Origin: Acidobacteriota bacterium
GTDB lineage: Bacteria; Acidobacteriota; Blastocatellia; RBC074
NCBI GenBank assembly: GCA_022614735.1
Contig: JAKEHZ010000171.1
Span: forward strand, 1 to 8,151
DNA length: 8,151 nucleotides
Direction of reading: 5' to 3'
Program-made: the position numbers and the translations under genes
Part shown: in pieces, positions 1 to 8,095 of the stretch
Layout of the letters: every line of letters begins with the position of its first letter
Position numbering within the stretch: the first letter of the stretch is position 1
The notes under the pieces: model-generated
What the model saw: only the letters and a program-made list of their open reading frames with translations
Databases searched by the model: none
What the model was told of the DNA's origin: nothing

Positions 1-49
1 GACAGATTCTTAAAATCTTTCGCGGCATCTCGATTTTCCGTTCGTTATT

Positions 50-1078
50 CTAATTTCTCCACAGATCTGTAGCGACCCCGATTCTCAGCATCTGTTTTGC
101 TCCGTTGATTACTGCGCGCATCGGATCAGGTGCTCTGTGGATATCGAGAGAGGTTGCTATGGAGAGTCTGGATGGCAATCCACGCAGTTGCGCACCGCCG
201 CCGGTCAGGCAGATGCCATTTTCGATCACTTCACAGGAGGTCTTAGCTGGAAGGTCACGCACAGTACCGTGAATGGCGGCGATTATCGTCTCGAGCACTG
301 TCTCAATTGCCTCTATCACGTCCAGGTTACTGACACACAAGCTAACAGGACCACCGGAGAGCAAATCTGTCCCGTAGGTGACGAATAGCTCTTCTTCCTC
401 AAAATCCTGTACCGCGCCGACTATGTGAATCAGACGCTCAGCTTCCTTTGGATAGAGCAAGACACCGTAGCGGAAGGCGATCATCTGGGAAACGGCGTGA
501 CGGAGATCGCTGCACGCTGTTCGCACGGCAGAGGTTTTAATCAAGGTGCTGGAACGGATGACAGCGATATCTGTCACTCCATCGCCAATATCAACCAGCA
601 TCTGCGCATAGGGCGATGAGATATCGAGTCCAGCGCCAATTGCTGCCGCGAGAGGTTCCGGAACGACCACGACTGCCGAAGCCCCCGCGCGACATGTGGC
701 TTCGACCAATGCCTCGCGCTCTTCCTCACAGGCATCGGTCGGCGCACACGCGAGGGCTCGCGGCTTGAGCAATCCAAAACGCTGCGCGCGTCTGACCAAT
801 GGTTTGAGCAATGAACACGCCGCGTCGACATCGGCTACGACGCCGGCATGGAGTGGTGAGATGGATTGAGCGGTAGGATCCCTCCGGGCAAGCCGCGCTG
901 CTTTATTCCCCACTGCCTCGACTACGCCAGTCTCTGGTTTGATTTTTATTAGTGAAGGCTCATCGGCGATCAAGCCGCACCCGAGCGCATAAAGCCGCGT
1001 ATTAGCTGTCCCCAGATCGATCGCTAGATCCGGAGCAGACACCCACTTACGCAGGCTCGAAAAAAAGGAAAGTGACAT
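50..1078 (-). CDS. MreB-like actin-family protein (divergent paralogue)
   Basis: This 342-residue protein belongs to the MreB/Mbl branch of bacterial actins, ATP-dependent filaments that guide peptidoglycan synthesis at the inner membrane. Visible motifs, in order: a short amphipathic N-terminus (MSLSFFSSLRKWVS) that could bind membrane; phosphate-1 loop DLGTANT at residues 21-27; PEPLAAAIG around E141, the usual place of the catalytic Glu; phosphate-2 loop DIGDGVTD at 163-170; and the adenosine motif LTGGGAQLRGL from about 291. Length matches ordinary MreB. The phosphate-2 loop differs from the canonical DIGGGTT, and much of the rest is divergent, so I read it as a second MreB-like copy and give no gene symbol. 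An ATG at 1090 would add four residues, but that codon overlaps a GGGAGA ribosome site ideally placed for the ATG at 1078. No mreC or mreD is visible beside it. The decayed phosphoesterase lies upstream on the same strand. Confidence 0.85.
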   Translation of the reverse strand: MSLSFFSSLRKWVSAPDLAIDLGTANTRLYALGCGLIADEPSLIKIKPETGVVEAVGNKAARLARRDPTAQSISPLHAGVVADVDAACSLLKPLVRRAQRFGLLKPRALACAPTDACEEEREALVEATCRAGASAVVVVPEPLAAAIGAGLDISSPYAQMLVDIGDGVTDIAVIRSSTLIKTSAVRTACSDLRHAVSQMIAFRYGVLLYPKEAERLIHIVGAVQDFEEEELFVTYGTDLLSGGPVSLCVSNLDVIEAIETVLETIIAAIHGTVRDLPAKTSCEVIENGICLTGGGAQLRGLPSRLSIATSLDIHRAPDPMRAVINGAKQMLRIGVATDLWRN

Positions 1079-1165
1079 GAAGTCTCCCATTATTACTTCT
1101 AATTATCAATCAACGGACAAAGTGGGGGCGTGCAAATTTGTATCAATTGAATGTCTATCGATTGG
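1079..1165. other. Short intergenic region upstream of the MreB-like gene
   Basis: This AT-leaning stretch separates the phosphoesterase remnant from the MreB-like start. It must carry that gene's ribosome site and probably its promoter. I could not pick out a convincing -35/-10 pair on the minus strand. Confidence 0.4.
1083..1088 (-). promoter_or_regulatory. Shine-Dalgarno site that sets the MreB-like start
   Basis: On the minus strand GGGAGA is followed by CTTC and then the ATG at 1078. This is near-ideal spacing for that ATG. It makes the in-frame ATG at 1090, which overlaps the site, an unlikely start. Confidence 0.6.
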
Positions 1166-1537
1166 TCAGTTGATCGTGAGCAGCGAGATTCCCGGCATCA
1201 CACGGAACCGCAACGGCAATATACTTGTGCCGATGCCTGATGTCACGAAGAGATTTCTACCTCCTTCTACTAAGTGACCGATTGCGTAGCGTTGTCCGTA
1301 TTGAGATGGAACGATTGGACGTTCTAAGATAGGCAGCGCTACCTGTCCGCCGTGCGTGTGGCCAGCGATAGTCGACGTGACTCTCGCTGGGATCTGGGGG
1401 AAGAGATCTGGATTTTGGGTGAACGTGATTAATTGTACTCGATTCTTGCAACTTTCAATTCAAGTACAGGGACATTTGCACCTTCAAGAGCCACTTTCAC
1501 GCGGTGGCCATTATAGCACCAATCGTGCATTCCCATA
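1166..1537 (-). pseudogene. Decayed calcineurin-like metallophosphoesterase
   Basis: No intact gene fits here, but two minus-strand frames carry successive pieces of a calcineurin-type metallophosphoesterase (PF00149, YkuE/YaeI-like). The 5' piece reads GN, then one extra G at 1528, then HDWCYNGHRVKVALEG and VPVLELKVARIEYN before a TAA at 1429-1431. This matches the family's GNHDW...G..V..ALE...IPVLE block. The 3' piece, in another frame, reads QLITFTQNPDLFP, then AGHTHGGQVALPILERPIVP, then GQRYAIGHLVEGG, LFVTSGIGTSILPLRF and a TGA at 1166-1168. The roughly 30-40 residues normally between the pieces are missing, and everything before GNHD is absent. The usual metal-binding His of THNPD reads Gln. 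In intact relatives the enzyme hydrolyses phosphoesters using two metal ions. Truncation, frameshift, internal deletion and a lost ligand all indicate a pseudogene. The family call is firm; the exact limits are approximate. Confidence 0.8.
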
Positions 1538-1575
1538 GTCGAAAAAATCGATATATATGAAACCTGCCAAAAATT

Positions 1576-1597
1576 CTCAGCTTTTTCGTTTGTTCCG
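1576..1597 (+). repeat. Solo copy of the CTCAGCTTTTTCG repeat
   Basis: These 22 bases match 4254-4275 at 20 positions. Both begin CTCAGCTTTTTCG and differ only by two C/T changes afterwards. The second site is the loop and right arm of the large palindrome at the other end of the glycosidase gene. This copy has no inverted partner and lies 16 bp beyond the glycosidase stop codon. It looks like a degenerate single-arm member of the same dispersed family. Confidence 0.55.
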
Positions 1598-1613
1598 TCT
1601 CCTCTTTTCCGCG

Positions 1614-4331
1614 CTACCGCCTACCCGACTCTCTTAATCTCAGCTCGAGATTGCGTGTTTGATAAACGTCGTTATTGCCCGATGGCGGAAAATAGACTTC
1701 GATTAGATTCCATCCCCCCTCTTGCCCTTTCAGGATTCCTCCTGCGACCTCCTGTACATTGTGACCTCCTCGTGTGCGCAACCTGTAGCTTTGTCCCGCT
1801 AATCCTTCAATTCTTAATGCCAGGCGATTAGCTCCAAAGGTCGTGACCTCGAGGACTTTGAGCGATGACGAGCGGTTACCATGCCGGACAGAGGTATGCG
1901 GAACATCGATTTCGATGCCGCCTCTCTGGGTGATTTCGATCACAGTGCGTTGACGCAATGTCGTCTCGTAATTGAAGCGGTTATCGGCCGTCACCGGATT
2001 AGTTGTAATCTTGTTCTTTTTCCCATCGACCACGACCTGTGTGATTGCGGCAAATGGGGGGAGAGCATGAGCCAGTTGCAGCTTCAGCGGCTCGTCATCT
2101 TCTTTCTCGATCTCATATCTAAAATTTGAAAAACCTGTCCGCGTTATGTTGAATGTCAATTTTTTTGACCCGACCCGATAATTCTGCACGCGTAACCTTT
2201 CCCAGCCAGCCGGGAGTTGCGGCGCAAAACGTAGAATGCCATTCGGCGCGTCTGCGCGCAGTCCCAGCATTCCACGGATTAATGGCGTGATAACCATCCC
2301 CGATGAGAAGAGTTGATGTGGGACCGATTCATCGAGAGGGCGATAGAAATCTCCGGAGAGAATTTCGGGATGATAGCCGAGCGCGTGGTCGAAAGTGAGA
2401 TTGACCAACTGCATCAAATGAGCGAAGCCGGAATGTGGATGTCGATATTCATATTCTGCCGCTGCAACGAAACCTGTCAGGAAAGGCCATACGCCGCCAT
2501 TGTTGTAAGCGATCGGATCGTAGGCCGGGCTGCTGTTGCTCAGCATACGCGTTCCCCAGTCGGTGCTAATTTGCGATGAGCTCAATGTCACGAGTGTTTC
2601 GCTCGCCCGCCGCGCATCCAGCTGCCCGAACATCATGGGGACTGCGGTCCAGGCAGTGAGCTCCGTATTCTGTTGCCCGTTCCTCCTCAGCGCATAAACA
2701 TATCGCCCTTCTCTCTGGTTCCAGTAAAGCTCGTTAATTGCAGCAGATACTCGTTGACACTTTTGTTCGGCCAATTCACGCAGCGCCGGATCCCCCATCA
2801 GCACTGCCAATTCTCGCATTGCAAGCGAGGCTTCCAGATTGGTGGCGGCAAGATATATGTCCTGGTGCAGATCAGCGAGCAGTGAGCCCAGTTCAGATGC
2901 GCCCAGTCCGGCTTTGGAATTTTCCAGTATGCCGTCACCATCGGTATCGTTATCGATGCAGAACTGATAAGCCTTCTTCAGCACCTCCCATAACTCTTCG
3001 ATCAGTTTTTTGTCTCCGCTCTGGCGATATAGATTGAAAACAGCAGCGATGTAAAACGGTGTCGTCTCCGCATGGTAGTAAGCATAAGGATATTCATCGA
3101 ACCATTTGATCATCGCCGCCGCCTGCGAGATCTCGTGTGTGATCTTGCCGTCGGCGCGCTGGTATTTTGCCAGCAGGTTGAATGCCGCCCGCAGAGAATC
3201 GAAATCGCCATAGCCGGCCATCGCATAAGAATTGATTGCAGCATCGCCGCCGAAGAACCATCCGAAGCCCGGGCGCGCGCCTTCACCCGCCAGCCCCCAT
3301 CCTGCTATCAGGCCGGATCCCAGTTCAGGGTTGTCGACCACTCCTTTATCGAGCGCAACCTTCGCCCATTCAAAAGCGAGGTTGAACGATGTCTCGGGTG
3401 TTTCGATGCTCATCATCTCTTCGCGCAAGCGGCGGTAGTGATTGAATGTCTTTTGATATTGCTCGGGGATTGAACCGGCGAGGCGCTGGTAGAGATCAAT
3501 CACCGGCTGGCGCCCATCGATGCCGCCCGCGATGATCAAAGGATAGTAGAACTGCCTTGCGAGTTTCGGATCGACTTTGATGTCGAATCGCAACGCACCT
3601 GAGGCGAGCTGATGCGCGGGAGTTGCAACTCCACGCGTTGCCTCAGGACAGCCGAAAAGACCGTTGTATTTGCGGCGGCTCTCGCTGATGACGAAGGCTT
3701 TCAGGTCATCGCGCCACGCGGCGCTTTGACCGCCGAGCCCTCCCGGCCACATCGGCTTCAAATCTGGAACGAAGCTTACCGTGAGTGTGAGCGGGCGCAT
3801 CGTATCGATGTCGAGTAAAATGATCGATCCCTGCTCGTCAATCGGGGTGAAGAATGTGGCGTGAATCGTGAACAGTTGATTAGATGCGGTGAGCGTCGTC
3901 GATTCGGGACGCGTGATGATGCGTTCGACATTCGAGCCGAAGTCGACCGGGTTGTCGGTGCCTTCGACACTGATACTGATTCGCGCATCGTGAAAGAGTT
4001 TGAGAGGGAAGACCCAGGATTCAAAATTTCCTGACTCTTTCCCGAGAAGAGCTGACTTGCGACCCACTGCTTCAAAATAGATGTTGGGACGCGCTGCGCG
4101 TGTCAATTCGATCGGGTTTGGCTGCAGAGTAAATTTGCCGGGCAAAGGTTGTGAATTGTTTTGGGGTTGAGCCGAAGCATAAATAATAAATGAAAAAAGA
4201 AAGAAGAAGAGAGAGTACGAAACAGGCGAAATAAGCGAAACAAGCGAAAATCTCTCAGCTTTTTCGCTTGTTTCGCTTATTTCGCCTGTTTCGTATTCTC
4301 TCTTCCTCTTTCGGATATCGCAGAGCACCAT
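1614..4331 (-). CDS. Exported six-hairpin glycosidase, amylo-alpha-1,6-glucosidase-like
   Basis: A protein of 905 residues from the ATG at 4331. Residues about 38-50 are strongly hydrophobic and are followed by ASA at 52-54, a plausible signal-peptidase site, so the enzyme is probably exported. Residues about 60-290 look like a beta-rich N-terminal domain. Residues about 300-720 resemble the (alpha/alpha)6 barrel of glycogen-debranching and related glycosidases: WFFGGDAAINSYAMAGYGD with D363, then LAKYQRADGKITHEISQ, YNNGGVWPF from Y609, and HPEILSGD with E656. By analogy with debranching enzymes, D363 and E656 are the candidate catalytic acids. Where relatives have GRD this protein has GGD. 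The C-terminal ~190 residues look like extra beta domains. The substrate is probably an alpha-glucan or other oligosaccharide; I cannot specify it. The start is uncertain: a TTG at 4349 is in frame, and either start leaves an unusually long charged segment before the signal peptide, encoded by a palindrome. It lies just behind hpnJ, probably in one transcript. Confidence 0.8.
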   Translation of the reverse strand: MVLCDIRKRKREYETGEISETSEKAERFSLVSLISPVSYSLFFFLFSFIIYASAQPQNNSQPLPGKFTLQPNPIELTRAARPNIYFEAVGRKSALLGKESGNFESWVFPLKLFHDARISISVEGTDNPVDFGSNVERIITRPESTTLTASNQLFTIHATFFTPIDEQGSIILLDIDTMRPLTLTVSFVPDLKPMWPGGLGGQSAAWRDDLKAFVISESRRKYNGLFGCPEATRGVATPAHQLASGALRFDIKVDPKLARQFYYPLIIAGGIDGRQPVIDLYQRLAGSIPEQYQKTFNHYRRLREEMMSIETPETSFNLAFEWAKVALDKGVVDNPELGSGLIAGWGLAGEGARPGFGWFFGGDAAINSYAMAGYGDFDSLRAAFNLLAKYQRADGKITHEISQAAAMIKWFDEYPYAYYHAETTPFYIAAVFNLYRQSGDKKLIEELWEVLKKAYQFCIDNDTDGDGILENSKAGLGASELGSLLADLHQDIYLAATNLEASLAMRELAVLMGDPALRELAEQKCQRVSAAINELYWNQREGRYVYALRRNGQQNTELTAWTAVPMMFGQLDARRASETLVTLSSSQISTDWGTRMLSNSSPAYDPIAYNNGGVWPFLTGFVAAAEYEYRHPHSGFAHLMQLVNLTFDHALGYHPEILSGDFYRPLDESVPHQLFSSGMVITPLIRGMLGLRADAPNGILRFAPQLPAGWERLRVQNYRVGSKKLTFNITRTGFSNFRYEIEKEDDEPLKLQLAHALPPFAAITQVVVDGKKNKITTNPVTADNRFNYETTLRQRTVIEITQRGGIEIDVPHTSVRHGNRSSSLKVLEVTTFGANRLALRIEGLAGQSYRLRTRGGHNVQEVAGGILKGQEGGWNLIEVYFPPSGNNDVYQTRNLELRLRESGRR
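4201..4310. repeat. 110-bp near-perfect palindrome inside the glycosidase 5' end
   Basis: The arms 4201-4250 and 4261-4310 are complementary at 48 of 50 positions, around a 10-nt loop TCTCTCAGCT. Each arm contains a 9-bp tandem repeat of the form GCGAAAYAA (inverted in the right arm) next to a purine-rich GAAGAAGA tract. It lies wholly within the glycosidase reading frame, at residues 8-44. One arm encodes the charged KRKREYETGE...SEK segment, the other the start of the signal-peptide core (FSLVSLISPVSYSLFFF). In mRNA it would fold into a very stable hairpin close to the start codon. Confidence 0.9.
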
Positions 4332-4351
4332 TGATTGTAGGGCCACCAAAT

Positions 4352-5803
<1,452 letters not shown>

Positions 5804-5811
5804 GGCTATCT

Positions 5812-5820
5812 ACCTCTCCT
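5812..5820 (-). promoter_or_regulatory. Strong Shine-Dalgarno site supporting the hpnJ TTG start
   Basis: AGGAGAGGT on the minus strand lies 8 nt before the TTG at 5803. It is nearly a full anti-16S match and supports the non-ATG start. Only one base separates it from the adjacent inverted-repeat element. Confidence 0.7.
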
Positions 5821-5821
5821 C

Positions 5822-5931
5822 CGAAAATAGTTCGTAGTACCGGCTTCAGCCGGAAGCGGCTCGTTTACGAGCCTTGCAGGGGGTCTGACGACGCCGCTTC
5901 CGGCTGAAGCCGGTACTACGAACTATTTTCG
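5822..5931. repeat. 110-bp inverted-repeat element with perfect 39-bp arms (MITE/REP-like)
   Basis: Arms 5822-5860 and 5893-5931 are perfectly complementary over 39 bp, separated by 32 bp. Each arm contains its own small palindrome, CCGGCTTCAGCCGG. A further hairpin, GGCTCG-TTTA-CGAGCC (5858-5873), overlaps the end of the left arm. There is no room for a protein. Perfect arms imply recent insertion or ongoing copying. The structure is that of a non-autonomous transposable or REP-type element. I could not identify target-site duplications by eye. Confidence 0.85.
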
Positions 5932-5958
5932 TCGTTTCTGGGTGTCGCAGTGCGACAT
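5923..5958 (-). CDS. Possible 11-codon leader ORF upstream of hpnJ
   Basis: On the minus strand, GAGGAG (5965-5970) stands 6 nt before an ATG that opens MSHCDTQKRRK, ending with TAG inside the right arm of the inverted-repeat element. The ribosome site is as good as those of the real genes here. It could be a leader peptide for hpnJ, or the 5' stump of a gene cut by the insertion. It could also be chance. The codons for SHCDT coincide with the small palindrome at 5943-5957. Confidence 0.25.
   Translation of the reverse strand: MSHCDTQKRRK
5943..5957. repeat. Small perfect palindrome TGTCGC-AGT-GCGACA
   Basis: Two 6-bp arms around a 3-nt centre lie in the hpnJ-hpnC intergenic region, 11 bp from the large inverted repeat. 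It could be an operator-like site or part of a larger repeat; the sequence alone does not decide. Confidence 0.5.
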
Positions 5959-5983
5959 GAATGACTCCTCAGAAAATATAAAC

Positions 5984-6044
5984 CACGAAGCAACGAAGAA
6001 GACGAAGAGAAGAAAAATATCTTCGCTCTCTTCGTTTCTTCGTG
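5984..6044. repeat. Imperfect palindrome made of ACGAAG tandem units
   Basis: Arms 5984-6008 and 6020-6044 match at about 21 of 25 positions around an 11-nt centre. The left arm repeats (A/C)ACGAAG-type units every 8-9 bp; the right arm carries their reverse complement (CTTCGT). The architecture resembles the palindrome at 4201-4310, short tandem units facing inverted copies, though the unit sequence differs. Confidence 0.75.
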
Positions 6045-6188
6045 ATTCATTTTCATCGTTTCAGTGCATCATCGCTACGTTTGAAAGAAATTCCTAAAAT
6101 GATTGACAAAAGTGGCAGCAAGCTTAGCAGCAGGCAACGCTCTTTAGCAAACCAGGCGATGACACATAAGATCCAGTGGCTTAAGCAA

Positions 6189-6202
6189 ATTTGAGATTTG
6201 AG
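6189..6202 (+). repeat. Two-copy heptanucleotide repeat ATTTGAG
   Basis: Two adjacent exact copies of ATTTGAG upstream of hpnC overlap the candidate -35 box. The same repeat length (7 bp) is seen in the array just behind hpnD. Confidence 0.55.
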
Positions 6203-6219
6203 ATCTCTCTTGTTATCCT
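6191..6219 (+). promoter_or_regulatory. Candidate sigma-70-type promoter for hpnCD
   Basis: TTGAGA at 6191-6196 and TATCCT at 6214-6219 are separated by 17 bp. They match the consensus at 5 of 6 and 4 of 6 positions. Transcription would begin about 25 bp before the hpnC ATG. This is a by-eye match only. Confidence 0.35.
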
Positions 6220-6250
6220 CTCAATCCTAATTTGGTTCGGTCGAGACAAA

Positions 6251-7174
6251 ATGAGCGTGCGTGTAAATACCTGGATTTCGACTGTACAAACAGAGCCACC
6301 AGTCACTGTGGCTGAGGCCTTTGCCTATTGCGAACGGATAGCCCGCGAGCATTATGAGAATTTCCCCGTCGGCTCACTGCTTATCCCGAAGAGCAGGCGC
6401 AAACACGTCTACAGCATTTATGCTTTCGCGCGCACGGCGGACGATTTCGCCGATGAAGATTATGAGGATGGATTGGATGAAGTGGGGCGTCTGGCTGCCC
6501 TGGAGGATTGGGAGAGAAAACTCGAGGCCTCTTATCGCGGCGAAGCGAGCCATCCGGTTTTCATTGCGCTGGCTGAAACGGCTAGAGAACTGCGATTGCC
6601 GATCCAACCCTTCTGCGATCTGCTCTCCGCTTTCAAACAGGATGTAGTCAAGCGGCGTTATGCGAATTTCGATGAGGTGCTTGACTACTGCAGGTGTTCA
6701 GCCAACCCGGTTGGGAGATTGATTCTGCTTCTTTTCGATTATCGCGACCAGCATCTCCACAAGCTATCGGATCACATCTGCACGGGACTTCAGCTTGCTA
6801 ATTTCTGGCAGGATGTTGCAGTTGACATACGGAAAGACCGAATTTATTTGCCGCTGAATGAAATGGAGCATTTCGGCGTGAGTATTGATGATTTGCGGGA
6901 AGGAAGATTCAGTGAGCGCTACGCTGCGTTGCTAAGATTACAGGTTGAGCGCACCAAAGAATTTTTTGAATGTGGACGGGCTCTGCCCGGAATGGTGAAT
7001 GGACGGCTCGCATTTGAATTGCGGTTGACGTGGCTGGGTGGAATGCGAATCCTCGAACGCATAGAAGAACAAGGTTATGACACGCTGAGCGCGCGACCGA
7101 GGATCACGAGGTGGGACAAAATCATCTTGCTCCTCAAGTCATTAATGGGCAGTAAGCAACGAGCAGTTTTATGA
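6251..7174 (+). CDS. hpnC: Squalene synthase HpnC (hydroxysqualene-forming)
   Basis: A 307-residue trans-isoprenyl diphosphate synthase of the squalene/phytoene synthase family. The two Asp-rich, magnesium-binding motifs are intact: DDFAD at 64-68 and DVAVD at 188-192, the latter within NFWQDVAVDIRKDRIYLP, a signature that marks HpnC rather than HpnD. Also typical are HYENFPVGSLLIPKSRRKHVYSIYAFAR-type residues near 34-61 and YCRCSANPVGRL. In the bacterial HpnCDE route HpnC converts presqualene diphosphate to hydroxysqualene, which HpnE reduces to squalene for hopene cyclisation. An in-frame TTG at 6191 would add 20 residues, but these lie over repeat DNA and look unlike the family, so I chose the ATG at 6251 (weak GAG ribosome site). 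The stop codon overlaps the hpnD start as ATGA, implying translational coupling. Confidence 0.93.
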   Translation: MSVRVNTWISTVQTEPPVTVAEAFAYCERIAREHYENFPVGSLLIPKSRRKHVYSIYAFARTADDFADEDYEDGLDEVGRLAALEDWERKLEASYRGEASHPVFIALAETARELRLPIQPFCDLLSAFKQDVVKRRYANFDEVLDYCRCSANPVGRLILLLFDYRDQHLHKLSDHICTGLQLANFWQDVAVDIRKDRIYLPLNEMEHFGVSIDDLREGRFSERYAALLRLQVERTKEFFECGRALPGMVNGRLAFELRLTWLGGMRILERIEEQGYDTLSARPRITRWDKIILLLKSLMGSKQRAVL

Positions 7175-8094
7175 AAGTGGTAACCAGCAGCAACATTCAC
7201 TTCACGCCCTGGCACCTGCGCGACCGCACACGCGGATTGAAGCGCGATCTCGAAAAGACCATCCAGTCGAACTTCTTCTACTCTTTCCTCTTTTTGCCGA
7301 AACATAAGCGCGAGGCGATCATCGATGTCTACGGATTCTGCCGCGCAGTTGACGATATAGTTGACGACATTGTTTTAAATTCACCTCACGGGCGACCAGA
7401 GCAGATTGCGCAAGCCGAGTTGGAGAAGTGGCGCGCTGAGTTAAACAACCTCTATGCCGGTAAACCGTCAATGCCGATAGGGCACAAGTTGCAGCGCTTG
7501 CTTGAAAGGTTTCCGATACCCAAAGACTATTTCGAAGAGATGATCAATGGGTGCGAAATGGACTTGTACCGGCATCGCTATGAGACTTTCGATGACCTCT
7601 ATCAGTATTGCTATCGTGTGGCCGCGATCGCAGGACTGATGTGCATAGAGATTTTCAGTTACCACTCAACGCGCACAAAAGACTATGCGATCAACCTGGG
7701 TATTGCGCTGCAGCTCACCAACATCTTGCGCGATCTGAAAGAGGATGCTGATCGCGGAAGAGTATATCTACCGCAGGAAGACCTGCTTCGTTTCGGCTAT
7801 AGTGAGAATGATTTACGCAATCAAATCATCAACGACCGATTTACCGAGCTGATGAAGTTCGAATGTGCTAGAGCACGCAATTATTACAACCTCGCGGCCG
7901 ATTATTTGCCGGAAGAAGATCGCCCGACTCTCACCGCGGCGATAACTATGGGAAAGATCTACTACCGTCTGCTGGAACAGATCGAGCATGTCAATTACGA
8001 CGTCTACAATCATCGCGTTCGACTGCATCGCCCCGAGCGCTTCCTCATCGCTCTGAGCGAATGGGCCAAAGCGAGGGGGAGAGGGGGAGAATGA
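7171..8094 (+). CDS. hpnD: Presqualene diphosphate synthase HpnD
   Basis: A 307-residue squalene/phytoene synthase homologue. Near the N-terminus are FFYSFLFLPKHKREAI and YGFCRAVDDIVDD, with the first Asp-rich motif at 61-65. YCYRVAAIAGLMCIEIF follows in the middle, and then LTNILRDLKEDADRGRVYLP, with the second motif DLKED at 188-192. The LTNILRD form separates HpnD from HpnC. Known HpnD enzymes join two farnesyl diphosphates head to head to give presqualene diphosphate, the substrate of HpnC. The ATG overlaps the hpnC stop by four bases and has only a weak ribosome site of its own, so it probably depends on translation of hpnC. The last few residues (ARGRGGE) come from a purine-rich low-complexity tract next to the downstream repeat. 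hpnE would be expected further downstream, outside the window. Confidence 0.93.
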   Translation: MKVVTSSNIHFTPWHLRDRTRGLKRDLEKTIQSNFFYSFLFLPKHKREAIIDVYGFCRAVDDIVDDIVLNSPHGRPEQIAQAELEKWRAELNNLYAGKPSMPIGHKLQRLLERFPIPKDYFEEMINGCEMDLYRHRYETFDDLYQYCYRVAAIAGLMCIEIFSYHSTRTKDYAINLGIALQLTNILRDLKEDADRGRVYLPQEDLLRFGYSENDLRNQIINDRFTELMKFECARARNYYNLAADYLPEEDRPTLTAAITMGKIYYRLLEQIEHVNYDVYNHRVRLHRPERFLIALSEWAKARGRGGE

Positions 8095-8095
8095 G

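Larger units (their letters stand above)
6045..6250. other. hpnC upstream region
   Basis: No gene is visible in this stretch. It holds a perfect TTGACA hexamer at 6103-6108 with only a poor -10 match behind it, the better promoter candidate described separately, and a two-copy heptanucleotide repeat at 6189-6202. Confidence 0.4.

Noticed and set aside
1..28. Possible start of another minus-strand gene at the left edge (ATG at 28, MPRKILRIC...)
   Set aside because: Only nine codons are visible, and the ribosome site is weak. Nothing allows a family call.
1077..1277. Open frame of 66 codons on the plus strand
   Set aside because: It runs antisense to the clear metallophosphoesterase remnant and has no ribosome site or recognisable motif.
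1257..1451. 64-codon minus-strand frame over the phosphoesterase remnant
   Set aside because: It is the wrong frame. The adjacent frame carries the recognisable AGHTHGGQ sequence.
3072..3473. 133-codon plus-strand open frame opposite the glycosidase
   Set aside because: It lies wholly antisense to the conserved barrel region, shows no family motif, and fits a shadow of codon bias.
5822..5931. Bidirectional rho-independent terminator
   Set aside because: The stems are far longer than usual, have a 32-nt interior and no adjacent U-tract. The region lies between two divergent gene starts, where a terminator is not expected.
5822..6044. CRISPR-like array
   Set aside because: The repeats are inverted pairs, or tandem units without spacers. 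There is no regular repeat-spacer pattern and no cas gene.
6103..6130. Promoter with perfect TTGACA for hpnC
   Set aside because: No acceptable -10 lies at 16-18 bp; the best (TAGCAG) matches at three of six positions. It is kept only as a remark.
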